Shown here piece by piece: positions 23,293-41,038 of a DNA stretch of 64,000 bases (the first letter of the stretch is position 1; the number at the start of each line of letters is the position of its first letter). The notes under the pieces were generated by a model. That model had not been told where the DNA came from, ran no database searches, and saw nothing but the letters and a program-made list of their open reading frames with translations. Source of the DNA: Halicephalobus mephisto (taxonomy: Eukaryota > Nematoda > Chromadorea > Rhabditida > Panagrolaimidae); the NCBI GenBank assembly GCA_009193035.1, contig SWDT01000211.1:1-64000 (forward strand), in the 5' to 3' direction. A program made the position numbers and the translations under genes.

Positions 23293-26200
23293 TTACGCTG
23301 CGATTGGTGTACATTTGGGTGTTTCCATTGGAACCAGCTCAGCAGTTTCAAGGTTATGCATCTTCTTTCCCATTCTCATGATGAACAAGAAGAAGAAGAA
23401 ACTGAAAAAAAATCTGTTATTGTTTTTTACCGATTAATTGATTACCTGAAGACTATGATTCCAGCTCCGACTAAAATCAAAGAAAATGGTGGACGGGTAA
23501 TCAGGAAACCTATAAGAGCAGCGGCTTCCAGAATATACACGAATGAAGCGAGAACTTTTCTATGGCAGTGAGAAGACAAGAAAGCACCGAAAGGAGCACA
23601 GAATACAACTACAGGAATGGCCACTTCAAAGTATTCCCAAGCAAGCTGTGAAACATCAGACATTATGGCATGTCTCCAGTAGAAACCGACTGCAGTGTTG
23701 ATCGCCATCAGGATGACACTCGTGGGGGTTGCGATCTTTTCCGATATTTGGAAAAGAAGGGTCAAGATCGAGAATGTACAAATGTCGACTCCAGAACCAG
23801 CAAATGCACTACACAATCCTGAAATAAAATTTATATATTAAAATAACAAAAAACCATTACCTCCAACTAAACCAGTAAAAAAAAGAATCGAAGCACGTCT
23901 CCAGCTGAAGTTTTGAATTTTCAGATACGTAGTTCTTCTAGCTTGACGATTCAACAAAAACAGCGAAACAGCAAACGAGAACCAGATAGAAACGAAAAGC
24001 ATCTTCTTCTGTTGCCCAGTAAGTATGTCATCAACGAATTGAAGACCAACGATTATGCTTATCGTAGCTCCAAGAGAAGAGAAAATAACAGCGTGCCATT
24101 CAACCTGAACTCCCATGTAAAGGATGGCAAAGGAGGCAGAAGTCATTCCACAGGATTGGATCATCAGAGAGAAATCTCGAGCAACTTTAGAGTCAAGATG
24201 TAGCAATAAGGTCATCACAGGAAAAGCAACAGCTCCACCGCCTTCGGATGTCGCACCTAAAAAATAGTTAATATTTTAATACTCAATTATAACATTAGTA
24301 GATTTTAATAGAACATAAAGTGCTGATTGGAACGGTATATAACATCATAAAGGAAAAGTGAAGTTTAATATATGGAAAATTGTTTTAGAACTTTCTTCGT
24401 AATTGGGTATAAAAACCTTAACAATTCAATAAGAAAATGATCTAAGAAAATGTTGATATATCAAATAAGGTAAACAATTAGTTTTCTGAATAATAATTTC
24501 AAAACTACTAAATTCTATCGATCCTGAGCTAGGATCTGTCATTTTTATCTCATACCTCAATATCATTTGTGTTAGGCTTTTTTCTCTGACTCTCTAAATT
24601 AAGGAGTGAATCTTGTGAATACTGAAGAACAACGATATCTACGTAATTCTATATCAATAGATTAAATGTTTTGTTCTGGCATTACTAAGAAAAAACTATA
24701 ATATATAAGCAATGTAATTTCCTCATAAAAATCTATGTTCATTTTCTTAATTGCTTACTGGTATTTTTCGAGATTTAATGTGTCATATTTTTTTGAGACG
24801 TCTTTAGATGATTCATAGTAGAAAAAGATCAAAAGTTTTGAAAATCTCGGAAATCCGATTTTCAGTAAAAAGATAGACCAAAGAAGATGTTTAGAAATTA
24901 TCAAAATCGACTAACTGTTACAAAATTCAACGAAAAGGGTATTGGAAGTCAATTTAATGTTAACAATGGAGGAATTTCTGAAATCGGCTAATTAAGATTA
25001 GAATAAGACTGAATCAAAATGATAACTATAGAAAATTTCTTGGGAAAACAGATTCATATATGAATATTTACAATTTTAAGCTTTGTCCTTATCACTTAGA
25101 CCTATTCTTTGTTTATTTGAATATTTGTGAATAAAAATTACAAAAGGATAATACGTGCATCATTATTCCCTAACAGTATCATGTTGCTCTTTTTGACACT
25201 TTTGAGTAAGAGTTTTCATTCAAAGACAAAAGCAGGAATTTCAATATATTAAAACAGAATGATGTACTCAATGTTGATTTTCAATATGAATAAAATTAAT
25301 TGGTTTCCTTATCTCAAAAGACTACGAAAAAGTTGAATAAAGATCATATTGGAGTAATAGTGAAATTTGTCATGTCTCGCTCTACAGTTGATTAGATTCA
25401 ACGATTTTCTTACTGTTATATGGAAAAATAATTACTCATCTTATTTAATATATCAGCATTTTCCGTGATCATTCTATTATTAAATCATTAAAATTTGTGG
25501 GTATATAACACTTGTGTTCTAAGTATTTACATTCCAACTCCAAAATTTGAATTCAAAAATTAAATATAAAAGACCATTTCCAGTAATTTTATATTTTTAT
25601 ATCAACTTTTAAGTTATTCTAGGTAAATTTTTGCTTTTTACAGAACTTTGGCAAAAAATTTTAGTTATTCTTAGAATTGCAAGTTAGTTTTCAGCACTTC
25701 GGATTATGAGGATCAACTTCTAATTCTGACTTCAAGTTCAGAATTCACAGATCTGATTACTCCATTAGAAGTACTTTGTCTTCAGTTCTAATTGCAGAAT
25801 TGGAACATAAATTTTTCGGACAGAAATACCCAAGCACTGAATTTTCTCACTTAGTCACGAAAAAAGTTCCACCGTAATTTTTCATATTTCAAAATTCACT
25901 TTCTCCAGAATGTTGTATATCATTCAAGTCAGTATTTCAAGTTCTATCGAAACTCGTTATTAGTACAATAACTCTTTGGAATGCTAACTTCAAAAAACAA
26001 TCAACTCACCTGCGACAGTTGCACCTAGGACCATCGTCACAGCCATCTCGTATCTCGTCGGATAAAGTCGGAAGAAATTGTATCTGATAGCGAGGGACCA
26101 CCAGATGCAGTGCCAGAAAACGAACGGAATCAGAAAAGCAATGTACTTTCGATACTTCTCGTGCCATGGCAAATTCCCTTCCATCTGTCGAATCTTGAGT

Positions 26201-26385
26201 TCCAGAGCATTCTCCAACTTCTGTCCTTCCAAGAAGTATTTCCGGAAGAATCGCTTCACTTTAGCTCCACAAGTCAATTCTGGAGATGAATCGTTGTTAT
26301 AGTTGATCCCAGTCATTGGACTCTTCTTTGAGGAATATTGGGAGAAGTTCGATGGATACTTTTCATCTACAGTATAGACTTGCAT
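23293..26385 (-). CDS. TauE/SafE (TSUP) family membrane transporter
   Basis: There are four exons, 26010-26385, 23861-24256, 23446-23818 and 23293-23401, joining in phase to 417 residues. After about 75 hydrophilic N-terminal residues come multiple hydrophobic segments. The glycine-rich stretches GATVAGATSEGGGAVAFPV and GLVGGLCSAFAGSGVD mark the two repeated halves typical of the sulfite exporter TauE/SafE superfamily. These transporters move organosulfur or other small anions across membranes; the substrate of the nematode members is not established. The C-terminus is short and ends in a polar tail after a run of phenylalanines. Intron 1 is 1.75 kb, the others short. No regulatory site was recognised. 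Confidence 0.78.
24257..26009. other. Intron 1 of the TauE/TSUP gene
   Basis: This is 1.75 kb of strongly AT-rich DNA with no open frame worth naming on either strand and no RNA gene recognised. Large first introns often carry enhancers in worms, but nothing specific is visible. Confidence 0.5.
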
Positions 26386-26816
26386 CCTTGTTAAAATAAA
26401 CCCTTACATCGAAAATATCGAATCAGAAACCGGAAAAAGTTGAAAACACAAAATGATCAAACTTTAAGTATCAGGCACCGCCTATAAAAGATTTTGAACA
26501 AAAATAGATAATCCGTAACTAGGTCGGTGAAATGGATAGATGGAGTTCCCTAGGGGTACTTTAGCACAATATGTAATGACTTCAGGATTTGACGGAATAG
26601 TGAATAACTAATGATAAACCCAATCAGATCAACTTTGACCGAGTTAAACGATCATAAAACTAAAGGATGCAAAAATACACCTAATCTGAAAATAAAACCA
26701 GTGCGAGCAAAACTGAACTGCAGCAAAAATGATAAACTGGTCAAAAAACGGTCATTTCTGTTTTCATTGATCTTTCAACAATGTTCGAAAGTATTAAATT
26801 AAAAAGTCATAAATAA
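26386..26816. other. Intergenic region between mtm-9 and the TauE/TSUP gene
   Basis: This 431-bp gap lies downstream of mtm-9 and upstream of the TauE gene on the same strand. It is too long for a typical SL2 operon spacing, so separate promoters are likelier. A 63-codon plus-strand open frame at 26611 has no support. Confidence 0.45.
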
Positions 26817-28625
26817 TTAATTTTCTTTGATCTCACATGCATCGAGTTTGTCAACAATAGAGTTCTCCAGAGTGACTCGTTGATTCAAAAGTTGAGCGAG
26901 TTTGGATTGCAATTCTTTTTCACATGCCGCCCATTGGCTAATTGTCTGCATCTTTTCATCAATGTCATTCCAGTTCATCCGCCAACGGAAATACATCCTA
27001 TCCCAGAGTAACTGAAATCAGAAATTATATAATTCGTGAGAACCAGAATCACTTACTATACTCTGAGCAGCGGATACGGGCCAAACATCGCCTTCAAATG
27101 GACAAAATAGCGGGTTAATGAACCCGTTTAGTATATCTGGATGATTAATGTGAGACCAGAGAGATACTGTTTTTTCCCGAACATTCAGGTCCTTTCTTTC
27201 TTTGTCATTGTTGCAGAGAAAAGTACCAAACTCAGAAGCATAAGTATGTTCGAATAAGTAAATCAGAAATTGCTCATTAAATTCAAGTGAAGTAGGGTAT
27301 ACATGGGAGATCTGCCAGATACAGTCTAAGAAGCACAGAAACACAGGAGACTCGTAGGGGCCAGTCATTCTTCCTGAAGCGTAGGCAGAATGGGCGCATC
27401 TCAAGGCAAAAGGATGACCACCACTCAGCCACTCTCGCTCCACCAAAGTTTGGAATCCCCGTATTGTTCGACATTCTGGATTCAAGATGAATTCTGCTAT
27501 TGAGGTCAGTATCAACGTCATATCGGTTCCTTCACTTCCGTGGACGATATGAGTGGCTCCTCTGTTGTGGATCTTGATGGATTGGGCGAGGACACCGGAG
27601 GCATTGATGATCGACGAGACGTGGGTCAGCCAGCTGGAAGCGTTGAGTTTCGAAAGGAAATTGACATCATTTTCATTACATGCTTCTATCAGCTTCGTCA
27701 GAGATTCTTGTAGTTCCTGAATACGGGGAAGACTGAGATTCACATAGGACCAGGCGCGGTAGCAGAAGGGAGGTTCGCTCCCTCCACCCCTCGACTTGGC
27801 AGAAGCAAGAAGAGATTTCGAACGGGTGTCAAAAATAAATCCTTTAGTAGTATTACCCAGATAACTAGAAAATATAACTTCATCTTCTGTACAACGTCTG
27901 TTTGTCGGACCAATGAGAGGCTGAGAAGTCCGAACAACTATTGATTTGGAACGGTAGTCGACAAATGAAAGAACAGGGAATCTTCCCCCATCACGGAAGG
28001 TGGCAGCGATCCTCAGATAATCATCACCAATGCCTTTGGGGACAATTACTTTCTCGGGGTAACTGGGACACACACCGAATCCTTCATTGACAGAGGTAAT
28101 TCGGAACCGATCGGGGAATGACCCTATCACTTTCGTAAATTCCAATTCAATATCAAAAATATTCCACCCGTTGTCAAGTACTTTGAACGGACATCGATAG
28201 TAGAAGGGATAATCGAGATCCCGGTTATTCAAGTTCGACAGGATCTCGATGGACCTGGCTACAGCGGAACAATCATTGATATTCGTAATTTCGAACACAC
28301 ATATCATGAAGTTCTTGCACTTTAGAGTCAGAAGAGCACCACTGTTCGGCGGTGGATTCGGACCTTTGACGATCGGCTCCACCGTTACTCGATCGATAGC
28401 TCGATGAAGAAGCTGAAAACTTCCACATAAACAAATCAATGGAAATTAAATAATACAAACCCAAAGTTCGTCATCGTGCGAATGCTTCTCTCCTGGCTTA
28501 GGTGTAGCAGAGAATATCAAATGATGCCCGATCAAAGCCAAAGATCCAGGCTGTTGAGGACGTGGACCTCGACGAAGAATAACATTGTCCACTCTGCTCT
28601 TCTCTATGAGCTCAGCTAACTCCAT
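26817..28625 (-). CDS. mtm-9: Catalytically inactive myotubularin-related protein (MTMR9 type)
   Basis: There are three exons, 28461-28625, 27057-28412 and 26817-27011, giving 571 residues, close to the size of other MTMR9-type proteins. The N-terminal PH-GRAM domain (about 1-120) is followed by the myotubularin phosphatase-like domain. In active enzymes the signature is HCxxGWDRT; here residues 346-352 read HGSEGTD, with Gly replacing the nucleophilic Cys and no Arg, so it cannot dephosphorylate phosphoinositides. From the family, the MTMR9 type pairs with active myotubularins (MTMR6/7/8) and raises their PI3P/PI(3,5)P2 phosphatase activity in endocytic traffic. The C-terminal 60 residues are predicted coiled coil. 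It is divergent to the DHX34 gene. Confidence 0.93.
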
Positions 28626-28848
28626 ACTGCTACACAACTGTTCTCCAAGGTAATATCATTTAATTATAAGTGAAAACATGAAGAATATTGAAAGCACCAG
28701 GTGAATGTCACGGGAGAAAACGAATTCGAAAAACTTTGACGACTATTGGAGAAAACTGCACTTCGGACTTTGCTGTTTTCGTGTCGGGAATCTGGTTTCA
28801 GTTTCCCGCGTTATCGATATATGAGATTAGATTTCGTGCAATTGTGCT
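28626..28848. promoter_or_regulatory. Short divergent promoter between mtm-9 and the DHX34 gene
   Basis: Only 223 bp separate the two oppositely directed start codons, so the two genes probably share a bidirectional promoter. An E2F-like sequence, tttcccgcg, lies at about 28802-28810, close to the helicase start. Its function is inferred from sequence only. Confidence 0.5.
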
Positions 28849-34680
<5,832 letters not shown>

Positions 34681-34797
34681 TTAACGGGTACCTTCGTGAT
34701 AAAAGTGTACATTAAAAGTGGATGTTTTTTGCTCTGTTATGCGTCAGAAGATTATTTTTATTCAGTGTTTTTTGTTTCGAAATTAACTTGTTTTCAG

Positions 34798-35129
34798 ATG
34801 TCGAAAGTTGTACTTGAAGGCATGAATAGACTTCCTGGTCGACTCCAGGATCTCGTTTTGGATGCTGGAATGGCTGTTAATCATATCCAGAATAATTCAG
34901 CTTCTAATGAGGTTCCTATTAAGAAATTTACTCTCAACCGTAAAGTTTCTATTTTAGACTCTCGCCTCCATGATTAAAAATTACACGTCATTGGATAACG
35001 CAATTGAGAACACTGCAAAGAACCTTGATAGGATGAAGGTAGAAGTCGACAAACTTGAGAAAAAGTAATTCTTTTTTATCTTCTGTTAACAGATGTTTTT
35101 TCAGTGCTGTATTTGTTCAGAAGTCGTAA
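34798..35129 (+). CDS. Small coiled-coil protein downstream of the DHX34 gene
   Basis: There are three exons, 34798-34911, 34958-35064 and 35105-35129, giving 81 residues. Exon 1 uses a weak donor (GTTCCT); without that intron the frame stops early, so splicing is needed. The protein is helical with heptad-like spacing (DNAIENTAKNLDRMKVEVDK). Size and pattern resemble BLOC-1/BORC complex subunits that act at lysosomes, but I cannot assign one. The ATG directly follows TTTTCAG and lies only 118 bp after the helicase stop. This is the usual layout of a trans-spliced downstream gene in a nematode operon. Confidence 0.6.
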
Positions 35130-35369
35130 GTTTATTAAATTAAATCCATCTGCATTCCGTTATTGGATATGTGTAAGGCCTATCTATATGCTTACATCGA
35201 AAGACTGGAGATGCTAAGCATTGGAATAACATGAGTATAGGAATGCAGGGATGCGTAAATTAAAACTGTAATACCAGAAATGCGATAAGAGTAAGAAATT
35301 TGCACGACTAATTTCCCGCTTACTCATCGTTCAATTGCATACTGGACTGGGATGCCTAAGTCTTTGGTT

Positions 35370-36443
35370 TTAATCCTGATTCTGTATAGCTTCTAAGAGT
35401 TGATCGGGTGTAGCACGTTTTTCGCGGTCTATTTCTAATAACGAATTTAACAAGATCTCTAGATGAACGGGAGTATCATCCGGCAGTTCTGGAACATCGT
35501 AGGCTTCATAATTTCCACCAGCACAATGGAGGAAAAGACGACATAAGTCTCGTTCATCAAATGGAATCTAAACTTTTGTGGTTTAAGAGTTTTCCTGTTT
35601 ATTTGCTTACCTTTCCAACATAACTTTGATAGATAACGCAGCCAATACTCCACATGTCAACACAGTGGTCGTACTCGCAAATTGTAAGCAAATTTGCTCC
35701 AACTTCCGGAGCCATGTAGTGTAGTGTTCCGGCAACATTACTCAGGGATTTGGAGTTTTCCCCTTCAGAAAGCATACGGGAAACCCCGAAATCAGTGATT
35801 TTTGCGTTTTTGATCAGGTGTCCTGTGGGTTGGTAGGTAATTAGGATGTTCTGTGGCTTGATATCTCTGTGTACGATGTGATGTTCATAGAGGACGTAGT
35901 ATCCACGGGCGATGTTATCTACCAGGAGTCTAAAAATAGTTTTTATTATCTCGGGAGTGAAAACAAGGCTTACTTCAGTTCTGATTGGACTAATTTTCCG
36001 GAAGTCGTATTCCAAAGCAAATGTTGCTCTAAATCTGTATCACAAAGCTCCATGACAACATGAGTAATGCCCGTACTTTCATCACTAATCTCGATCAAGG
36101 CAACTAAATAAGCACTGCTAACACGTTGCATAGTTTTAAGCTCATCTGGCTTAACATTGAAAGTAGTCATTTTTTTTATGGCGACTTGTTGAGAATTGGA
36201 TTTATCGATTCCTTTGAAAACAGTTCCAAACGATCCGTGACCAACACACGCAGCAGGGGAGTCAGAATACTCAAAGCGATTATTAGCAAAAGTTACTCGT
36301 TCATTAGAATACTCGTAAGAATAGTCTTCGAAGCCACTTTCATGGCCTTCTGTTTCAGGGGGTTCAAGTTTAAGAGATTCACTCCCGTTCTTAGGTCCAG
36401 TTGATTCTGAATTTCGACGTTCACAAACCAACCCACCCATCAT
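35370..36443 (-). CDS. Ser/Thr protein kinase, divergent
   Basis: There are three exons, 35974-36443, 35611-35929 and 35370-35567, giving 328 residues. About 65 hydrophilic N-terminal residues precede a complete kinase domain: glycine loop GHGSFGTVFKG, VAIKK lysine (K90), HRDIKPQN catalytic loop, DFG, and the HYMAPE substrate segment. Domain subfamily XI ends near the C-terminus, so there is no regulatory tail. The catalytic residues are intact, so it is likely active. The features do not place it firmly; the activation segment has some resemblance to IKK-epsilon/TBK1 and ULK-type kinases, but no ubiquitin-like domain follows. It is convergent with the helicase operon, with 240 bp between the ends. 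Confidence 0.85.
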
Positions 36444-37123
36444 CGCGACCAGTGTTTCTGAAAATATTTCGCTTTATTGAAGCTTATATGGGGAATTCAA
36501 GTGGTGTGATCATTGATCAACTGATTCACGAATCGTAGGCTCTCTCTAACTCTAATACAACGAAAATAGAAAAACAAATTCGGTGGAAGACAAAAAAAAC
36601 AACTAAAAGACCTTGACGAATTTATTTGTAAATGTTAGAGAAGTCGATTGCGCTTGGTGGAAAGTTATCTTGTCGGGTCCATAAAAAATAAAAAGAGAAC
36701 TGCCCAGAACTGTCGAAAACTATGGGAATTTTAACGTAAAAAAGCATGGGAATAGTCGGAAGCAATTAATCAGCAGTCGGTGTCTGAGTTGGCGGATGAA
36801 CATGAGCATTTCCTCAGTGAAATGTCAACAGTTGCTTGGGAGAGGATCTATTATAGGAAACAAACATTAATTATCTATTTGAATTTTGAAAGAATTGAAA
36901 ATCATCCGAAATACCATATGACATTGGGAAATGGGAAAAGAAATAAGAACAGACATCAGAAGGAGTCAATATGTGCTGTTGAATTTCGTTTTTTTCAATT
37001 CCGAGACGAATTTTTGTGTCTTTGCTTCAGGGGCCGGGCTTGCCAGTCTATGTTCTCTTCTGTCTCAGATGACGAGCCTGAGGCTTCGGCTTTCACTGCC
37101 AGAGAAGGAGGGAAAGAGTAGAG

Positions 37124-37131
37124 TGACGTCA
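37124..37131. promoter_or_regulatory. Perfect CRE palindrome
   Basis: The sequence tgacgtca is the consensus binding site of CREB/ATF-type bZIP proteins. It lies about 680 bp upstream of the kinase start and 1.28 kb upstream of miro-1. Function is inferred from the motif only. Confidence 0.55.
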
Positions 37132-37886
37132 CTAGGCCACCGGTCTTTCCATTTCATGCAGCTGCTAGGAGCTCCCGCGAGCAAAATTGAAAAGGAACTT
37201 GTTGAAGTCCCATTTTTTGAAAATTTAAAAATTTGAATGGGCGATGACGCAAGACCAAAAGTTGTTCACGTTTTGAAATGAAAAGAAATAAGGAATATGA
37301 GAAAATTATTGCAAGAAATATTTTTACTTAGGAAATTTGATAATTGTTGTTTTTATTAAAGTACATTTAATAATTCTCTGGGGGAAGCAAATTGTCTAGC
37401 TCAAAAAACAAGCTAGTAAAAACCAATCCCGAGGAAACTGTTTTCAACGCTTAAGAAAAATAATATTTCCGGGGAAATTAGGATTTTTATTGACAAGTCG
37501 AATTTAAGCCAAAGTAAATTCAACGGCTCACGAAGAATTTTCTCGAGATAAACGTCACAGTGATGGCGACGTCAGGAAGTGCAAACAAAAAAGATTCTTT
37601 TTGGTGCAGTTATGAAACTAGACGATACTCTCCAACTATCTAAGATTACAAGACCAAAGTTCATCCAAAAACTTAGAACACAAGACGATATTTATCATAT
37701 AGTTGCATCTTATCAGTGGAAACATCCGATTTTCTCATCTCAGCACTGCACTCGAGAAGCTTTAATTTTAATATAAGTTAAGTGCGAAAGAAAATGAAAA
37801 GAAATAAATTCAAAGTGATCGCCAATCGTCTTTTGGCAGCTTTCTCTCTTTCTTTCGAATGCTAGCAGCAGTTCTGAGTCAAAGAG

Positions 37887-37894
37887 TGACGTCA
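37887..37894. promoter_or_regulatory. Second perfect CRE palindrome
   Basis: A second tgacgtca, about 510 bp upstream of the miro-1 start, in the context agagtgacgtcattgg that partly matches the first site (gagtgacgtcac). Two such sites in one 2-kb AT-rich region are more than expected by chance. Confidence 0.55.
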
Positions 37895-38408
37895 TTGGGA
37901 CAGTTTGAGATCGCAATTTGTTCAGGTATTTAGACTAGTCGAGGAGGAAATTTAAAAAATTTACCGCGCAAAAATTGTTCGTTCAAAATATGGAGGCGTT
38001 TCCGATGGTTTTTCAATCCTACTCCGGAAACAAATAACTAAATCCAAACATTTATTTTGTAAAAACAATTTCAGGATTGAACACATTACGGATGCACAAC
38101 ACAAATTCATCACCATTGAACTCAATAATTACTACAGTAATCAAGGACATCAAGAACATTGAATTTAAAATTCTGAATTTGTAGATCTCAGTGATTTTCG
38201 TAAATTTCTTGAAATGAATAAAGATTGTTTATTATTTTCCAAGGAGTAATAAGTAATGATTGAGGGGATGGATAAAATTGGTGGAAATAGTTGAGCCGGG
38301 GAACACTATTCGTGTCTTGTCTCGCTAGGTCTCGTAGTCGCCCCGTTCTAGACCGCGCGTTTTCCGCCAGATTTCGTTTGAAACCTTTAGCTGTTCTTAT
38401 TGGGGAAG

Positions 38409-40611
38409 ATGCCGACTTCTGACACTGTCGGAGGACCTCCAATTGATGTTAGAATCCTGGTTGTTGGCGACAGTGAGTAAAAAGCCACATTTATTATTTT
38501 ACACTAATCATTTCAGATGGAGTTGGAAAAACGAGTTTGATTATGGCATTGGTTGAAGATGCTTTTTGCAGGGATGTTCCAGCTCGAGTTGATCGTGTTG
38601 TGATACCCCCTGATGTTACTCCAGACCATGTCTACACCGCAATAATAGATTATTCCGGTATGCTCTTTTGATAAGTTGTGAAATTCATATATCGACTTCC
38701 AGGACGAGAGCAGACTGAAGAAGATGTGCGTAATGAAATTGCAGCTTCTAATGTTATTTGTCTTGTTTATGCCGTGGATAATGAGAAATCTATTGAGAGA
38801 GTAAGGGTGATTAATGTTTTCACAAGTGAGACTCTGAGTTTAGGTTCGTACGTACTGGTTGAAGATGATTCAATCGGTTCTCGGGAACGATCACGATACA
38901 CCTGTGATTCTTGTTGGCAATAAGTCGGATAAGATGGAATCGTCAGGGAATATGGACAAGGTCTTACCAATCATGAATGAATTTGTGGAAATCGAGACCT
39001 GCGTTGAGTGCTCCGCAAAAACGATGAAGAACATTTCAGAAATTTTTTATTACGCTCAGAAAGCTGTTGTTTACCCTATTAAGCCACTTTATAATGCTGA
39101 AGATAAGGAACTTACTCCAAAGTGTCGTCGAGCTCTCGTTCACATCTTCAAGCTCTCGGATTTCGACAATGACGGTCTTCTCAGCGACCAAGAGCTGAAT
39201 GAGTTCCAAACTCGGTGTTTCAATATGCCGTTGACTGATGTTGCCATTGAAGAAGTCAAGCGTGCTGTTATCTCGGTGAATCCGAAGGGTGTTCTCGATG
39301 AATGCTTGACCTTGGAGGGATTTCTGAACCTTCATCAGCTTTTCATTCAACGTGGTCGTCATGAGACGACTTGGGCGATTTTGAAGCGATTTGGATACAA
39401 CCATAATCTGCAGCTAAGGGAGAACTATCTATATCCATCGTAGGGGTTCTGTAGATCTATTTCTTTCATATCATTTTTCAGGATTACTATTTCTCCAGGA
39501 TCTTCCGTTGAGCTTTCTCAAGAGGGTGTTCGTTTCCTAATTAGTCTCTTCCGGAAATTCGACGAAGATAGGGATGGCTGTCTCTCCCACACTGAACTCA
39601 CTAGCCTGTTTAGCGTTTGCTCTGTCATGCCTTGGACCGCTGAACAACTAAATTCAGTTGAGACTACGTCTGGTGGTTGGTTAACACTACGGGGATACAT
39701 GGCTCTATGGTACATGAACGCATTTCTGAATGTTTCTCTCACTATGGAGCTTTTGGCTTATCTGGGGTTCAATATTGCCTTCCGGGATCAGCTGGTTGCT
39801 CTTAATATCACTAGAGATCGTCGAATCGATATTATTGAGAAATCAACGTCAAGGAAAGTTTTTCATTGTCATGTTATCGGTGCTAAAGATGCTGGCAAAA
39901 CTGTATTTTGTCGGTCCTTTGTCGGAAAAACTCTCCTTGAAGTCCAAAGAATGAATAAGAGAGAGATGACGCCGTATGTAATCAACTCGTTGACCATCAA
40001 GGGGTCTGAAAAATATCTTTTAGTATGTTTTCAATTTGTTTCTCCCTATATTTACAATCTATTTTTAGCTCCATGAAATTGATATTTATTCTTCTGCAGA
40101 TACTCTGACAACATACGAGAAATCTGCAGATGTTATTTGTTTACTTTATGACGGCACGGCACCAGATTCCTTTGGTCATTGTGCTCAGATTTACTTGGTA
40201 CGTCGAAATTATTAAGTCGATATAATCATTAATTTCAGAAATACTTTCATCGTACAAAGGTCCCAGTTTTATTTGTCAAAACAAAGGTCACTGGCCACTA
40301 TGAGGTTGAACAGAACTTTGAACTTAGCCCAATGGAGTTCTGCAAAGTTTATGGACTACCTCCTCCAGTTGCTTTCCCTACTGCAGATATTGGTCGTCAA
40401 GATTCTCCAGTTTATACAATCTTGGGTACAATGGCGGTCTATCCGTAAGTCTATTCTTCGTCGGAGCAATTGATCCAACCCTGCGTTTAGGCATTTGAAA
40501 CATGTATACCATTACTTTGATTCAAAACTCTTCTCCTTGCCGCGGATCACCTTCGGAGCTAGTATGGCACTACTGGCTGGGTTCCTACTTTATAAGAATA
40601 TTTATGTCTGA
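38409..40611 (+). CDS. miro-1: Mitochondrial Rho GTPase (Miro)
   Basis: Eight exons: 38409-38472, 38517-38657, 38703-38800, 38844-39439, 39482-40022, 40069-40197, 40239-40444 and 40491-40611; 631 residues, in phase and of normal Miro length. The order is an N-terminal GTPase (P-loop GDNGVGKTSL, NKSD, ECSAK), two EF-hands with preserved acidic loops (DNDGLLSDQE and DEDRDGCLSHTE), a second GTPase-like domain (GAKDAGKT loop) and a C-terminal tail anchor (LLAGFLLYKN) in the outer mitochondrial membrane. Miro links mitochondria to kinesin/dynein through adaptors and senses calcium through the EF-hands. In the first GTPase the DxxG motif reads DYSG. Confidence 0.96.
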
Positions 40612-41038
40612 TGTGGTTTCATGGCACATGACGCGTAATTATCTGGGTTGGAATAATCCATAGGTAGATTTTATTCCCCGTGAATTTGCTAACCAAAAAA
40701 TTAATGTTCTTTCATTTCGTAAGCCGTATTGGGTCGGAACTACTCCATGATCTCGGTTCCAGATTTAATAAGGCTGATTTCTTGCTCACTGGTTGTCTTT
40801 TTCCGGATTCATTCAAAGAATAAAATCTTGAATTAAGATTCTGTTAAAGTATTAAATTTTTCCTAGGAAATCAATGAAGGTAATAGAAAAATGGGCTTTA
40901 TTGGGTTATCTTGAGTTTATGAAATCGTTCCAAGACAAAATTTACAAGTGACATTTATTAGTTAAAACCGAACTAAAGCCGGTACAGTTAACAATGGTAT
41001 TGAGGCTGCTCTGGTCTTACTGTGAGAGAGTGGAGGGA
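40612..41038. other. Convergent gap between miro-1 and the neuropeptide gene
   Basis: The 427 bp hold the 3' UTRs of two convergent genes. No gene is recognised. Confidence 0.5.

Larger units (their letters stand above)
36444..38408. promoter_or_regulatory. Divergent region between the kinase and miro-1, with two CRE sites
   Basis: This 1.97-kb gap holds both promoters. Two perfect cAMP-response-element palindromes (tgacgtca) are at 37124-37131 and 37887-37894, each within a short GC-richer patch (37030-37190 and 37830-37900). No gene is supported; small open frames at 36780-37236 and 37579 have no recognisable product. Confidence 0.5.

Noticed and set aside
36780..37236. Two overlapping open frames between the kinase and miro-1
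   Set aside because: Different frames over the same bases, no recognisable product, and position in a divergent promoter region.
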